From Gigaspora rosea (lineage: Eukaryota; Glomeromycota; Glomeromycetes; Diversisporales; Gigasporaceae): a stretch of 64,000 bases of DNA. Shown here piece by piece: positions 30,938 to 40,076 of the stretch. Under the pieces are notes generated by a model, which saw only the letters and a program-made list of their open reading frames with translations, had not been told where the DNA came from and did no database searches. The stretch lies in NCBI GenBank assembly GCA_003550325.1, contig QKWP01000137.1:169554-233553 (forward strand). Direction: 5' to 3'. A program made the position numbers and the translations under genes. The number at the start of each line of letters is the position of its first letter. Position 1 is the stretch's first letter.

Positions 30938-32039
30938 ATGGCTGTGTTTTTACCAGAATTAACCGAAATCATCGTCAGTTATCTGGATTTGCAGAGCGTT
31001 TTCATGCTGCTTACGGTGTATTATGCGGTAGCTCGTGAGTGTGCTCGCAAGCTTTGGTCAGATTTTTTTGGGGTTTTTAGCGAGTTTGGCTCATTGTGCG
31101 CTCGCTACCTCTCGGCGGTTCATATTCTCTTTGGTTTATTAAATGATGACTGTAAGGAGATTGTTTGCGATGCCTTTAAGATCGACAGCAAGATGCTGGA
31201 AAAGAGACCGTGCTTTGATTATCTGAGTTTCTTGCGTGTACTTGATTTTTCTTCTTGTTTTAAGATGTCTGAACCCCTTTCTGTCAAGTCTCGTGTTTTT
31301 ATCGACGAGATGGTGTCAATATGCTCTCCAGAACTGATAGTCTAAACACGCTTATTATCGACATGACGCTGATTAACAGTAGGGTGGTGTGTCCTCTTCT
31401 TAGAAAGTTGAAGGGAAGAAAACTGGATTTATTTCATGTACGTGAATTCACTGGGCTCGAAAGTGTTGTATCATTTAAATCCTTGGCTGAACTTGTCAAT
31501 GGGGTAATTTCCGTGTGCAATATCAAGGAAATGAAAGTGGGGGAAGAGCTTGGTATTGGTAAGATTTCAGGTATTCCCAGAGTTACACTTGATGTGTATC
31601 GTCATATGATCGATAGATTTGAAAATGTCCAAGAGCTCACTCTTCGCAATATCGGAGTCGGGGGTAAGAACACTTTCAATGCCAATGACGAAGAGATGCT
31701 GCGTGAGCTCAATGTTCCTGTGCTAGATTTACACATCAACTTTCCTGTCAAAAAATATTACAAGGTTTTGATTTCGAGTCCTCGTATTAAAAGATTCCGT
31801 ATCATATTCTCGTTGCTCGATTCGGTTGGCAGGAGTTTTTTAAATTCGCTGTTAACGGCGCCACGCTTGAAGATTTCCTCTCGATGATACATGACAAATA
31901 CAATCAGATCTATTCGATTCAGATGCGGCGAGGGCTGGGGTCTGATGATGAGCAATTGTTGCAAGTCACGAGTATTTTCGACATAGTTATAAAATACGTG
32001 TTAGAAAAGATGAAAATTGATTACTACGTGTATACATAG
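30938..32039 (+). pseudogene. F-box/leucine-rich-repeat-like protein, broken
   Basis: The N-terminal ~40 residues resemble an F-box (LPELTEIIVSYLDLQSVFML…LTVYYAVARECARKLW). The remainder has irregular leucine-rich segments (LNTLIIDMTLINSRVVCPLL, VQELTLRNIGV, VLDLHINFP). F-box/LRR proteins select substrates for SCF ubiquitin ligases. Both giant viruses and Glomeromycotina have many. The leader is A-rich (TAATAAAAACAATAAATC). About two breaks are present. The LRR part is weakly conserved, so the call depends mainly on the N-terminal motif and overall leucine pattern. Confidence 0.55.
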
Positions 32040-32097
32040 AATTTCTCTATTTGTCCAAAAAGCAACTTTATTTTTTTTATAAATAAACTACCTAACA

Positions 32098-32930
32098 ATG
32101 GTTTCAATTTCAAAAAAAATGAATTCGCAAAGTGATAATCGAGAACTCGTGACTTTGTTGACATGCGATGAGTTTGTTCAGATAATTCAATACATTTTCC
32201 AGAAAAAAGATGAGATCGAGATGGTGGGAAAGCAACCCAAATTACCAAGAGGCTTTATGCTAATGCGAGATTTCATCAAGAAGTATGATATTATCGACCC
32301 GTATTTTTTCTACGGGAAATGCAACGACCTTCGGTACAATCAAGGTTTCACAACTCATCTCTGCCAGAGCGGGTTTGTTCTTTATGCGGTAGGGATTATT
32401 ACCACCGATGCTGTGCATCATGCAAGAGAACCGCAGACGAATATCGATGTCGGTATCATTGCGCATTGGCGTACCCGTCCACGTATTCGGTTAATGGTAA
32501 GGTTGCTACCTGGGACAAATGCGCCTTCCATGCTAATAGTGATGATGAGATGACCATGGAAAGACACCTGAAAGTATGCATGGGGACGATAAGTGAGAAT
32601 CTAACAATCATGTTTCTGAAGACGGGCCTGCACCAGTCCAAAGCGTACGCGACTGTGACTGTTCCAGAGTTGATAGAATTGGACGGGCATCGCTGTGAAA
32701 ATTGCAGGAGGATCCATGATCCGAATGAACAATGCGCCAAGAAAAAACAACCAACTTGCTACAATTGCAATCGGGTTGGTCATATTCTTTGAAGATGCCC
32801 GACCGTGAGATGTTATCTCTGCGAAAGACCCGGTCACATAAGCGTAGATTGCGCGCAGTTTTTAGTGAACAAAAAACAGATGTCACATAATGGGATGAAC
32901 CCCGGTGACGATTACTGGGAAGATTATTAG
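32098..32930 (+). pseudogene. Cys-rich protein with CCHC zinc knuckle(s), broken
   Basis: Plus-strand gene with the leader TTTATAAATAAAC. The middle encodes a Cys/His-rich region (VCSLCGRDYYHRCCASC, then CRYHCALAYP and WDKCAFHA). Near the end there is a CEN-Cys cluster (HRCENCRRIHDPNEQC) and a CCHC zinc knuckle beginning CYNCNRVGH (near 32.76 kb), with signs of a second knuckle after it. Such knuckles bind single-stranded nucleic acid. The N-terminal ~75 residues are helical and soluble. About two to three breaks. It is not a retroelement Gag because no capsid-like region or pol is present. Confidence 0.6.
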
Positions 32931-33242
32931 TTTTGATTTGCTTCATCTAAATATTGTATATTTGAGATATAAATTGATAAAATTGAATTATGGTTTGTAC
33001 CGTGATAACTTAATGATAAAATCTTACTGTCTGTATGATTTTCATTTTTATTTTATCAATTTTTTTTAATAACGATGGCAACGTAACTTGAGAAGGTGCA
33101 GTATATCTAAAAAGATCCAGTGATGGGGCTTCGAGAAGACGATTGGATATTGCCAAAATAATATTTCTTTATAGTTTTTTTACTAATCTGTATCACATAA
33201 TTTATTATAAATAATAAAGTTTTTTTTATTAAAAAAATAAAC

Positions 33243-34002
33243 ATGTTTAAAGTAAGTTTTGCAAAAGCCTTTTTGTTTAAAAAAATAATCGAATTGACCA
33301 AGGATTTTATGAATGAGGTCAATGTTGTCTGCGGTGATTCAGAAATCTCATTCAATGCTATAGATAGCTCGAGTATCGCGTTGATATCGGTTTATCTCAA
33401 CCAGGATAAATTTGAAGATATCTTATCCGACAACATGCATCTATCGATGTGAACTTGGTTCTACTTAACAAGATACTTGCTCGTGTGAACGTGAATGATG
33501 GCTTGACTTTGGAAGTGGACGAATGCAAACTGGATATTCTGAGTGTGCATTTCGAGAGCATGAATAGCAGCCGCAAAAGCACGTATGAGTTGAAGCTGCT
33601 TGACATCAATCAAGAACAGCTTCAGATATTCGAGGTTGAGTATCCCGTGATTATTAGAATGGCAACCAACGATTTTAGAGTCATGTGCCAGGATCTGACA
33701 GTCACCGGAGACCAGGTAAATATCAGTCTCAATCAGAATGAAAACAGGGTCAGGTTTATTTCGATGAATGATATCGGTGATACATGCACAGTTGAGCTGA
33801 CAGCAAATGATACGACTGATATCAACGCTGGGAGTGATATTGATATGTTTTTTCATTGAAGTACCTATCAGATTTTTCGAAAGCGTATGTGTTATCTGAA
33901 CATGATAGAATCTATCTAAAAGAAGACATGCCGATACTTTTAGAATACGAAATCAGGAGTAGTTATATGAGACACTATCTCGCGCCAAAAGTCAAAGAAT
34001 AA
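33243..34002 (+). pseudogene. PCNA-like sliding clamp of viral origin, broken
   Basis: A remnant of about 250 codons that matches PCNA in length and pattern. The N-terminal MFKVSFAKAFLFKKIIELTK precedes a domain with ISFNAIDSSSIALISVYL. The inter-domain region and central strands follow, and the end is EYEIRSSYMRHYLAPKV, close to the classic C-terminal …YYLAPKIEE. PCNA tethers DNA polymerase to its template. The leader is TTTTTTATTAAAAAAATAAAC, the clearest example of the A-rich start signal in the block. About two breaks are present. With the polymerase and helicase this completes a core replication set. Confidence 0.85.
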
Positions 34003-34055
34003 TTTTTTGTGATTAAAAAATAAAAATAAATCTTTATTGGTATGATTTCAAGAGA

Positions 34056-34310
34056 TTACATGAGGTATTTTTTCGCATGAAGAATAAAAAAAGTAACCAG
34101 TAATGTGGTAACGCATTTGTCGCCGTTAAGGGTTAAGTACACAATTATGAAGATTGATAATGGGACGATGACTTCTTTTTCTTTAAAAACGTAAAGCCAG
34201 CATCTGGTTCTTTCGATCACTCTCAGGCCCGTGTTTGCCTGGTTTGCTTGATTTAATTCACGGTTGATTGTGGGATTTCCGTCAACCACTTGTGCATTTC
34301 TGTTTTTCAT
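34056..34310 (-). CDS. Small membrane protein, 84 aa
   Basis: Intact minus-strand frame with an A-run leader (CCAAAAAAAAATG). The first ~45 residues are polar. Two hydrophobic helices follow (VIVPLSIFIIVYLTL and CVTTLLVTFFILHA) separated by a short NGDK turn, giving a hairpin membrane protein. No family is recognised; small two-span proteins are frequent in NCLDV virion membranes, but that role is only inferred. Confidence 0.55.
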   Translation of the reverse strand: MKNRNAQVVDGNPTINRELNQANQANTGLRVIERTRCWLYVFKEKEVIVPLSIFIIVYLTLNGDKCVTTLLVTFFILHAKKYLM

Positions 34311-34515
34311 TTTTTTTTGGATTCTCTTGTTTTGATTTGGTATTTTATGGATTGGGGTGACCCGTTTAAATAAATTTTATAAGTGTAATCACATGATAAA
34401 AAATACAACAAATAAAAATATTATGCATGAAACCATTTTATTATGAAATGATTGTTCTAAGATAATTTAATAGTAAATTTATTTCTAAAATATTTGATAC
34501 AAAACACACGTTAGG

Positions 34516-35690
34516 CTAGATGACTCTCCAATCTAAGTTAGACATGTGATTAGTGATCTCTGTATCCGGAGTTATCGAAAATTCAGTTCTTAGAAAATTA
34601 TCGTACGCCTCCTTAAAACTCCCGTGTTGATTTGTAAAGAGCATGAAAGCGATAGTTGAATCATCCCCGGTGTTACTGTTACAAATGTATTGGGTCACAA
34701 AATTTTCAATCTGTATCTCCAGGGATTCCACGATTGCATCTTTTCTGGTTCCGGTAGTATTGGTGTTCTTTATGCATTCGTAAAATTTCTTTAAGAAGTT
34801 ATACCAGTTGCTTATACCATTGCTACACAGGATCATGAAGGAGATGTTCATGTTCTGATTGTTGACTGTGACCAGTTCGGTCATCGTGGTGTATTCTTCG
34901 ATCTGCCGGTAATTCTCTGGATCCTCTTTCACGATATCTCTAAACAGTTTGAATCCTCTGATTCTTTTTGGAATGGTATTTCCAAAGAAGCGAGTTACAG
35001 GTACACTACCTTTGAGATCAGATTCGAGGCAGTGCTGGGCCAAAAATCCCAATCTTTCGATGATCCTGGGTTCTCTTATCTCTCTCTTCAATTCATCAGT
35101 TTCGTTCTTGTTATAAACGTTATGATCCATTGATATCTTCTTTACCGCACCATCATTGTATCCCACGAAAACAGGTGAATCTCCTCTGTAAGCGACGTAG
35201 ATGTCATTGTTTCTAAAAACCAGAATGCATGTCATCACAGTGCCCAAACTCCCGCAATGTGTCCACTCGTCATTGTAAAGGTCATCTATCCCAGAACTGT
35301 GTCGTTGTCTCGCCCGTTCGAATTCCAGATTCTGGATTTCAGTAATCCTGTCATTCAGTGTTCTGAATGTGCTAGAAAGAACACTCTTCAGCTCGTTCTT
35401 GGTGGGTCTGTTTCCTAGGCTCACGAGCCTTCTTTCGAAATCTCTGGTAGCCTCCTGTGATGAGTTATCGATCAACGAATCAAGAACCTGATCCACTACC
35501 TGGTTGCTGTTTCCTCTATGGTACTCGTTCGAGAACCCATGACCGTCACAGAGCACTATCACGGAGCAGTTTCCAAACACCTTGTATCTTATCCCATCCT
35601 CGTTGATATTTTTATGTTTCTGTGTACCGAGTTTGCTTCACGAAAATTTTAAACAAAGTTTTAGATTCAGTGTTAGTGAGAGACATTTTC
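34516..35690 (-). pseudogene. PP2C-like serine/threonine phosphatase, nearly whole
   Basis: Minus-strand gene of the metal-dependent PP2C phosphatase family. Visible motifs are NEDG near the front (about 35.6 kb), CDGHG, CGSLGTVMTCILV followed by VAYRGDSPVF, MDHNVYNKNE, PVTRFFGN, ILCSNGIS and TGDDSTIAF. They occur in family order and include metal-binding Asp positions. Total length about 390 codons. It looks whole over most of its length with about one break near the front. PP2C-like proteins are known in some giant viruses and could have altered host signalling. Confidence 0.75.
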
Positions 35691-35774
35691 AAGTATCTTT
35701 TTTTTTTTGGTTAAAAGAAGATTTTATTTATAATAAAAACAACAATACAAAAAAAATAATGAGTACTATTATTA

Positions 35775-36131
35775 TTATTTGTCATTTGAACTCGGCATAC
35801 TGTTAAAGGTCGCTGGACTATTACCGATTTCGGTGATCAACCCCTTCACCTTTTCCTGGAAAGAATTTGGATCACATGACCCAAGCTCTTTTACACGTGA
35901 CAAAATATGATTCGTCTTTTCATTTTTTTTCAAGAATGGCAGGCTGTTGTACCATTCGTCGAGTCTCTTAATGTAAAGGGTTCGTATGCTCTTCTGCGCA
36001 TTTAATGCGATTGCCAGTTCGCAGTAGTGATGCACGCATTTCACGAACCAAGAATTGTATTCTCTTAATGCTTTGAGATTATTATCCAGAAAGTCATCAA
36101 TGGCTTCCTGTTCTAACTCGTACTCTTCCAT
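35775..36131 (-). CDS. Unknown helical protein, 118 aa
   Basis: Intact minus-strand frame starting MEEYELEQEAIDDFLDNNLK with an A-run leader (GGTAAAAAAATGG). It is all-helical, acidic at the front, and ends in a Ser/Asn-rich tail. No known family. It sits between the PP2C-like and Cys-rich genes on the same strand. Confidence 0.55.
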   Translation of the reverse strand: MEEYELEQEAIDDFLDNNLKALREYNSWFVKCVHHYCELAIALNAQKSIRTLYIKRLDEWYNSLPFLKKNEKTNHILSRVKELGSCDPNSFQEKVKGLITEIGNSPATFNSMPSSNDK

Positions 36132-36230
36132 TTTTTTACCGTACTCAAAATTATTTTATGCATGTATTTTATAATTTTATTGTTCGGAAAAAATATTATT
36201 GATAGATGTGTAACATTACTAATAAATCTT

Positions 36231-37032
36231 CTAATTTCTATCTATGATGCATTCCCCTTTGGAATGTATCACCGTTTGCCCCCAGGCTGAGCTGTATTCC
36301 AAGCAGATCCTTTTTGCTTTTGTAATATCGAATTTTTTTCTCTCGTAATCCCTGCAAAATTTACAACTCTCAGAATATTTTCTGTTCTTTTGGTCCCACT
36401 CCGGTTTATTTCTCTGGCAGAGTTTGCAAGTCACATTGCTACAATTCATGCAGTTTTTGAAGTAGCGTTTTCTGCCCTTGTCCCAACCGACATAATTTTT
36501 CCTGCACGAGACGCATTTCGGGGCCTGTTCTCTTATGGTCCGCGCATGACACTCCTTGCAATTGTAAAATCTTTTATTTTTACGATTTCCACAAAGGCAG
36601 ACATCTTCGGTTTCAAAGAGATAGTCCACTTTCTCTTCTTCACCTATAAAATAAAATACCTCATCTTCCAACTCTACATTTTTCCTCTCGGTCAAAACCT
36701 CGTTACCATGAAGCAATCTTTCGATTTCGATTGGATATTTAGTATCTATCGGAACTTCAAAGACATTGTTGTGTTCACGTATGATGTCTGAGTCAAGAAT
36801 GAAATTAAATATTGACTTTTGAAATTTAAGGATATTTTCTTTCGTGGTGATGATTCGCTTCCTTACAAACCACTTCCCGATGATGAAGACTAACGTATCT
36901 TCATCATTTGGAGCGCAGGTTGAACAGTACTTTTTAAACTCAGGGTAGCTCTTGAGCTCGCACCTGTTCAGGAAACAGTACTGGCATAGTGGGGCATTGC
37001 ATCGACAAATTCACGTAATTCGGTAGCATTCA
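36231..37032 (-). pseudogene. Modular Cys-rich (zinc) protein
   Basis: A minus-strand coding stretch with at least three to four Cys modules. Two are clearly repeated: CVSCRKNYVGWDKGRKRYF…NCMNC and CKLCQRNKPEWDQKNRKYS…SCKFC, consensus CxxCxxNxxxWDxxxRKYxxxCxxC. A third, shorter one is CLCGNRKNKRFYNCKEC. A fourth near the front has CQYCFLNRC and KKYCSTC. Each could bind one zinc. The family is unknown to me. The gene is open over most of this span; the start is uncertain and about one break is likely. Confidence 0.6.
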
Positions 37033-37196
37033 TGATTGCTTAGGTCTTTTTTTTTAAAAAAAATCTGATTTTACAGATAGTTTTTTATGAATATTTGGCG
37101 TGGGTTTTTATTAATTATAATATGTAACACCAACAATTATCATGATTTTATTTTTAAAAAAAAATCTGTAGGAATACTTTATTTATTCAAATAAAA

Positions 37197-37418
37197 TTAA
37201 TTTACACACATCGGTCCCAAACGGAACCTATTCATGGAATCAATGATCTTGTCCAGGTCCCTGTTATGTATTCTGATGAACATGTCTTGCAAGTCAATGA
37301 TTTCTTTGTAATGCAGGTTCGTGAGATACAGGAAAAAGATAATAAATGCGATGATAGAAAATAACAGATACACGGTAAGAATTCTTCTGAAGCGAAGATA
37401 ACGCCTCTTGTAATTCAT
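37197..37418 (-). CDS. Small single-span membrane protein, 73 aa
   Basis: Intact minus-strand frame MNYKRRYLRFRRIL with a basic N-terminus and one hydrophobic span (VYLLFSIIAFIIFFLYL). A charged helical tail follows (IIDLQDMFIRIHNRDLDKI). This resembles a type II membrane protein. The leader is A-rich. No family is known. Confidence 0.55.
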   Translation of the reverse strand: MNYKRRYLRFRRILTVYLLFSIIAFIIFFLYLTNLHYKEIIDLQDMFIRIHNRDLDKIIDSMNRFRLGPMCVN

Positions 37419-37438
37419 GTCTGCAAGTAAAAAAAAGA

Positions 37439-37819
37439 ATGATGAATAGAATTCAAATCAAATGTTTCGCAGTTTGCAAGACCAACCTTCGGGATTCGGA
37501 CATTCATAAAGATAACTCTGGGTGTTATCGGATCCCATTTTTCTGTCTAATAATTGGTTTAGCAGGATATGATTTTCGATCAGTTGGGTCAAGAATGTTT
37601 GCAAGAAATCTTTTTCTGGATCCATTTACGAGATCGATTTATTATGTTGTGATTTAAATATCTGAAAGTTTTTTTACTCTGATAATCATGATGCGAGTTC
37701 TGTAAAAAGGCACATTATGACAAAGGTATTGTCTGGCACTCGAGTACTTTATTAATGTAATTTCCATTTTTTTTACAAAAAAAACTGGATGCCATTGTTA
37801 AAATTAGAAACTGCAGACT
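37439..37819. other. Intergenic stretch
   Basis: About 380 bases. A 72-codon plus-strand frame (37439-37657) is present but its composition and lack of a family make it doubtful. The right half is AT-rich with T and A runs. Nothing else recognisable. Confidence 0.3.
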
Positions 37820-38194
37820 TTAAATAACAGAGCATGATTTATTAGATTGATAAGGATCTTGTACAATATTTTTACTAAAAAGATATGCAACTTGCATTAC
37901 AACCAGGAAAAAAAGTTTTTCGGCGCTGATGGCCTGCTCCTTATTGTACCCAAATTTTGTCATTGTGATCATATGCAATTTCTCGGAATGAATAAATGAC
38001 AGGACCGGGTGCTTGACCAGGTTTACGACCTGATCAGTTAAACCAAGTATACTTTGAACCACCATTTTAATTTTATCAAATCTTGTGTAGAGAAAGTGTC
38101 CCGGAAATCTTTTTCGAAATTCGAGCTCTAGTTTGTAATCATTTTCATTATATTCTGAAGTGATTGACCATGAATCGCTTGTATTATTTTTCAT
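37820..38194 (-). CDS. Unknown protein, 124 aa
   Basis: Intact minus-strand frame, four bases overlapping the end of the preceding gene (38191-38559), which suggests co-transcription. It has a polar start MKNNTSDSWSITSEYNEND, then a helix (KIKMVVQSILGLTDQVVNLV), a hydrophobic stretch (KLFFLVVMQVAYLFS) and a short Cys tail. No family is recognised. Confidence 0.5.
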   Translation of the reverse strand: MKNNTSDSWSITSEYNENDYKLELEFRKRFPGHFLYTRFDKIKMVVQSILGLTDQVVNLVKHPVLSFIHSEKLHMITMTKFGYNKEQAISAEKLFFLVVMQVAYLFSKNIVQDPYQSNKSCSVI

Positions 38195-38559
38195 GATTTC
38201 TCTGATAGATTCACAGTAGTTTTAATATCAAATTTATATTCGCTACCAATCTGCATGTTTTCTTTGATGCGAGCCTGTTCCTCTGTATCTACGGAATTAT
38301 ACTGTTCATTTTCTGTCTGTGTACCCTTATGGTGCATGATCACCATCTCGTAACTCGACTCGCTTGATACCTCATCAAATGATTTACTGGTATTTGAATG
38401 ATAGACACATTTCTCAGGTTGTTTCTTCAACACTTCCAGATCATCACAGTGATCATGAACAAAAAATTTTTCGCACTTCTCACAGTAATCCAGACGGTCG
38501 GACAAAGTTAACATGAAATTTTTAAATCGATCCAGATTTGGGTTTTTCTCAGATGACAT
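38191..38559 (-). CDS. Unknown protein with Cys/His cluster, 122 aa
   Basis: Intact minus-strand frame with an early zinc-type cluster CEKCEKFFVHDHCDD followed by KCVYH. The rest is polar and acidic. It overlaps the next gene by four bases (ATGA type), an arrangement typical of compact genomes. No family is recognised. Confidence 0.5.
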   Translation of the reverse strand: MSSEKNPNLDRFKNFMLTLSDRLDYCEKCEKFFVHDHCDDLEVLKKQPEKCVYHSNTSKSFDEVSSESSYEMVIMHHKGTQTENEQYNSVDTEEQARIKENMQIGSEYKFDIKTTVNLSEKS

Positions 38560-38586
38560 AATACAGAAAATTTCCTTCTCTCCGAA

Positions 38587-39072
38587 TCATGGTTCCAAAA
38601 GTAAGTCTACACCGTATCGATATCTCTGGGTGCTTATGAGAAACACGATTTCTAGATTGTTTAAATATTCTTTCGGAGAATTACCGAATCGAAAAAAATC
38701 CACTATGTTGGTTACAATAACAAATCTGTTCGTATTATCGTTATGTTCGTGGTTTTTTTCATTATACAGTAACTTGAGTAGTTTCTTTTTTTCCTCGCTT
38801 ACATTATCACAGACAATATTTACAATGACGATATTCATGAGACAGAGACAATTTTCGAATAAAATTCTTTTCACTTGTTTCTCTGTGTATTCAGTGATAC
38901 AGGATTGAAATGAAAGATTTCGGGCGTAGTAATCCAAGCAATCGGTTTTATTTTCAGGACAATGTTCCTTTTTATTCTCGCATTTGCAAAATCTCGTATC
39001 ATTGGTAGCGAAAGATTTTATCAGTAATTTGAGTATTGTCTTTTTGATTACAGACTTTTTTAACGATAATTC
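38587..39072 (-). CDS. Unknown protein with Cys cluster, partial start
   Basis: Minus-strand coding stretch. The frame is open from about 39072, where a Cys-rich segment reads CKCENKKEHCPENKTDC, down to 38587. The first in-frame Met is at about 38937, so the true start is unclear. The middle has a hydrophobic strand-helix (CLMNIVIVNIVCDNV). Together with the two genes to its left it forms a same-strand run of three. No family is recognised. Confidence 0.4.
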   Translation of the reverse strand, partial: ELSLKKSVIKKTILKLLIKSFATNDTRFCKCENKKEHCPENKTDCLDYYARNLSFQSCITEYTEKQVKRILFENCLCLMNIVIVNIVCDNVSEEKKKLLKLLYNEKNHEHNDNTNRFVIVTNIVDFFRFGNSPKEYLNNLEIVFLISTQRYRYGVDLLLEP

Positions 39073-39404
39073 ATGGCTTTGTTTTACTCTCTTTTCTTTT
39101 AGTTTTCACGGGAACCCTTTTTAGACAACGAGAATTCAGCAGCCTGCTGAATTCCTTTTTCAGATTGTAATTTAATGAGGGTTTCAGTGCGCGGGTCTTC
39201 ATCTTACGGTAAAAAATTTGTGAAAAAAATGGATGGTATTTATAACCGTAAAACTTGAATTTTGTGTGATACAGTATTTCATATTTAAAAAAGAGACCAA
39301 GCTTGTAAAACCCGAAGATGTTACCAAACCGGGAAAGAATGGACAGGCTGCTAATTCCGTGTTCAAGATAAATAGAGACTCGAGTGTACGTTTCTTTTTC
39401 AAAC

Positions 39405-39965
39405 ATGGATCTCGAAACATCGATCAGAGAAGTGCTCCGTGAAAACCCTATCTCGGAGTACACGCCAAAAAACCAGTTTCAAGAGAATCCCCGAGTGAAT
39501 GAATTTATTATTTTTCGAAGCCACGTGAGCAAGCTGGTCAGTGATATGAATGTAAGGAATAGATCCACTCTCCTGTCACCGATCATTTCTGGGATATGGC
39601 GAGAAATGTCTGATGCTGAAAAGGAACCGTACCTTAAGCTTAAGAAAGAGACACAGGAAAAGTATATCAGGAAGGCGAACGGGGATATCAAGCATAATAT
39701 ATTCAGGTGTGAGGTTTATTCAGACAAGATTATTGAAACGAGGTACGAAGAAAGGCGTAAAGATGCCCACAAGAAGTCCCTTAACTATTCCGTCAAAACC
39801 ATCGAGCGTACATCAAGTGATCATGATGGGAAGCCGTGCAATACCAAACCTGAGATTGTTAACAATGAACTACCCGCAACCACCCAATATCCTCAGTTTT
39901 GTCAAGACCCGTATTCCAGTCAATTTTATTATTCATATGATTATATTAATTGGTACCATTATTAG
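39405..39965 (+). CDS. HMG-box protein, MATA-HMG-like, looks whole
   Basis: A 186-codon intact frame. Residues ~29-88 form an HMG box (NPRVNEFIIFRSH, then LLSPIISGIWREMSD and EKEPYLKLKKETQEKY), spelled like the expanded Glomeromycotina MATA-HMG family (…LSPI-S-xWR…). The tail is Tyr/Ser/Asn-rich (SSQFYYSYDYINWYHY). The Met at 39405 directly precedes MDLETSIREV and is preferred to one seven codons upstream. Such proteins bend DNA and regulate transcription. It lies at the right end of the viral gene set and, unlike the HMG gene at 17 kb, seems unbroken. Confidence 0.75.
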   Translation: MDLETSIREVLRENPISEYTPKNQFQENPRVNEFIIFRSHVSKLVSDMNVRNRSTLLSPIISGIWREMSDAEKEPYLKLKKETQEKYIRKANGDIKHNIFRCEVYSDKIIETRYEERRKDAHKKSLNYSVKTIERTSSDHDGKPCNTKPEIVNNELPATTQYPQFCQDPYSSQFYYSYDYINWYHY

Positions 39966-40076
39966 ATATTTTATCTTGTACTATTTTTATTAAGATTTTA
40001 AATAAAATAAAGAATATATGACAATACAATGATTCGTGATAGTTAAATTCGATAAAAATTTTATTGCAGTGATAGT

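Larger units (their letters stand above)
6270..40000. mobile_element. Fossil giant-virus (NCLDV, asfarvirus-like) genomic block
   Basis: A contiguous run of tightly packed genes on both strands. The set is characteristic of large nucleocytoplasmic DNA viruses: family B polymerase, sliding clamp, PIF1 helicase, both RNR subunits, Nudix/dNK-like, PP2C-like, F-box-like and zinc proteins. Many unknown genes sit between. Intergenic gaps are short, introns are not needed to read the genes, and base composition is less AT-rich than the flanks. About half the recognisable genes are broken, so this is a decaying integrated copy. Both sides are retrotransposon or AT-rich eukaryotic repeat DNA. Boundaries are approximate; the transposase at 42-43 kb may also belong to it. 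Confidence 0.85.

Noticed and set aside
39071-39463. A 130-codon minus-strand frame
   Set aside because: It overlaps the start of the intact HMG-box gene on the other strand and has no recognisable domain.
6270-40000. Viral contig contamination or chimeric assembly
   Set aside because: Broken genes, embedded AT-rich nuclease-like genes and fungal-style HMG boxes favour true integration, though long reads across the edges would be decisive.
6270-40000. Bacterial origin of the gene block
   Set aside because: Family B polymerase, PCNA, PP2C, HMG and F-box-like genes with A-rich leaders instead of ribosome-binding sites do not fit bacteria.
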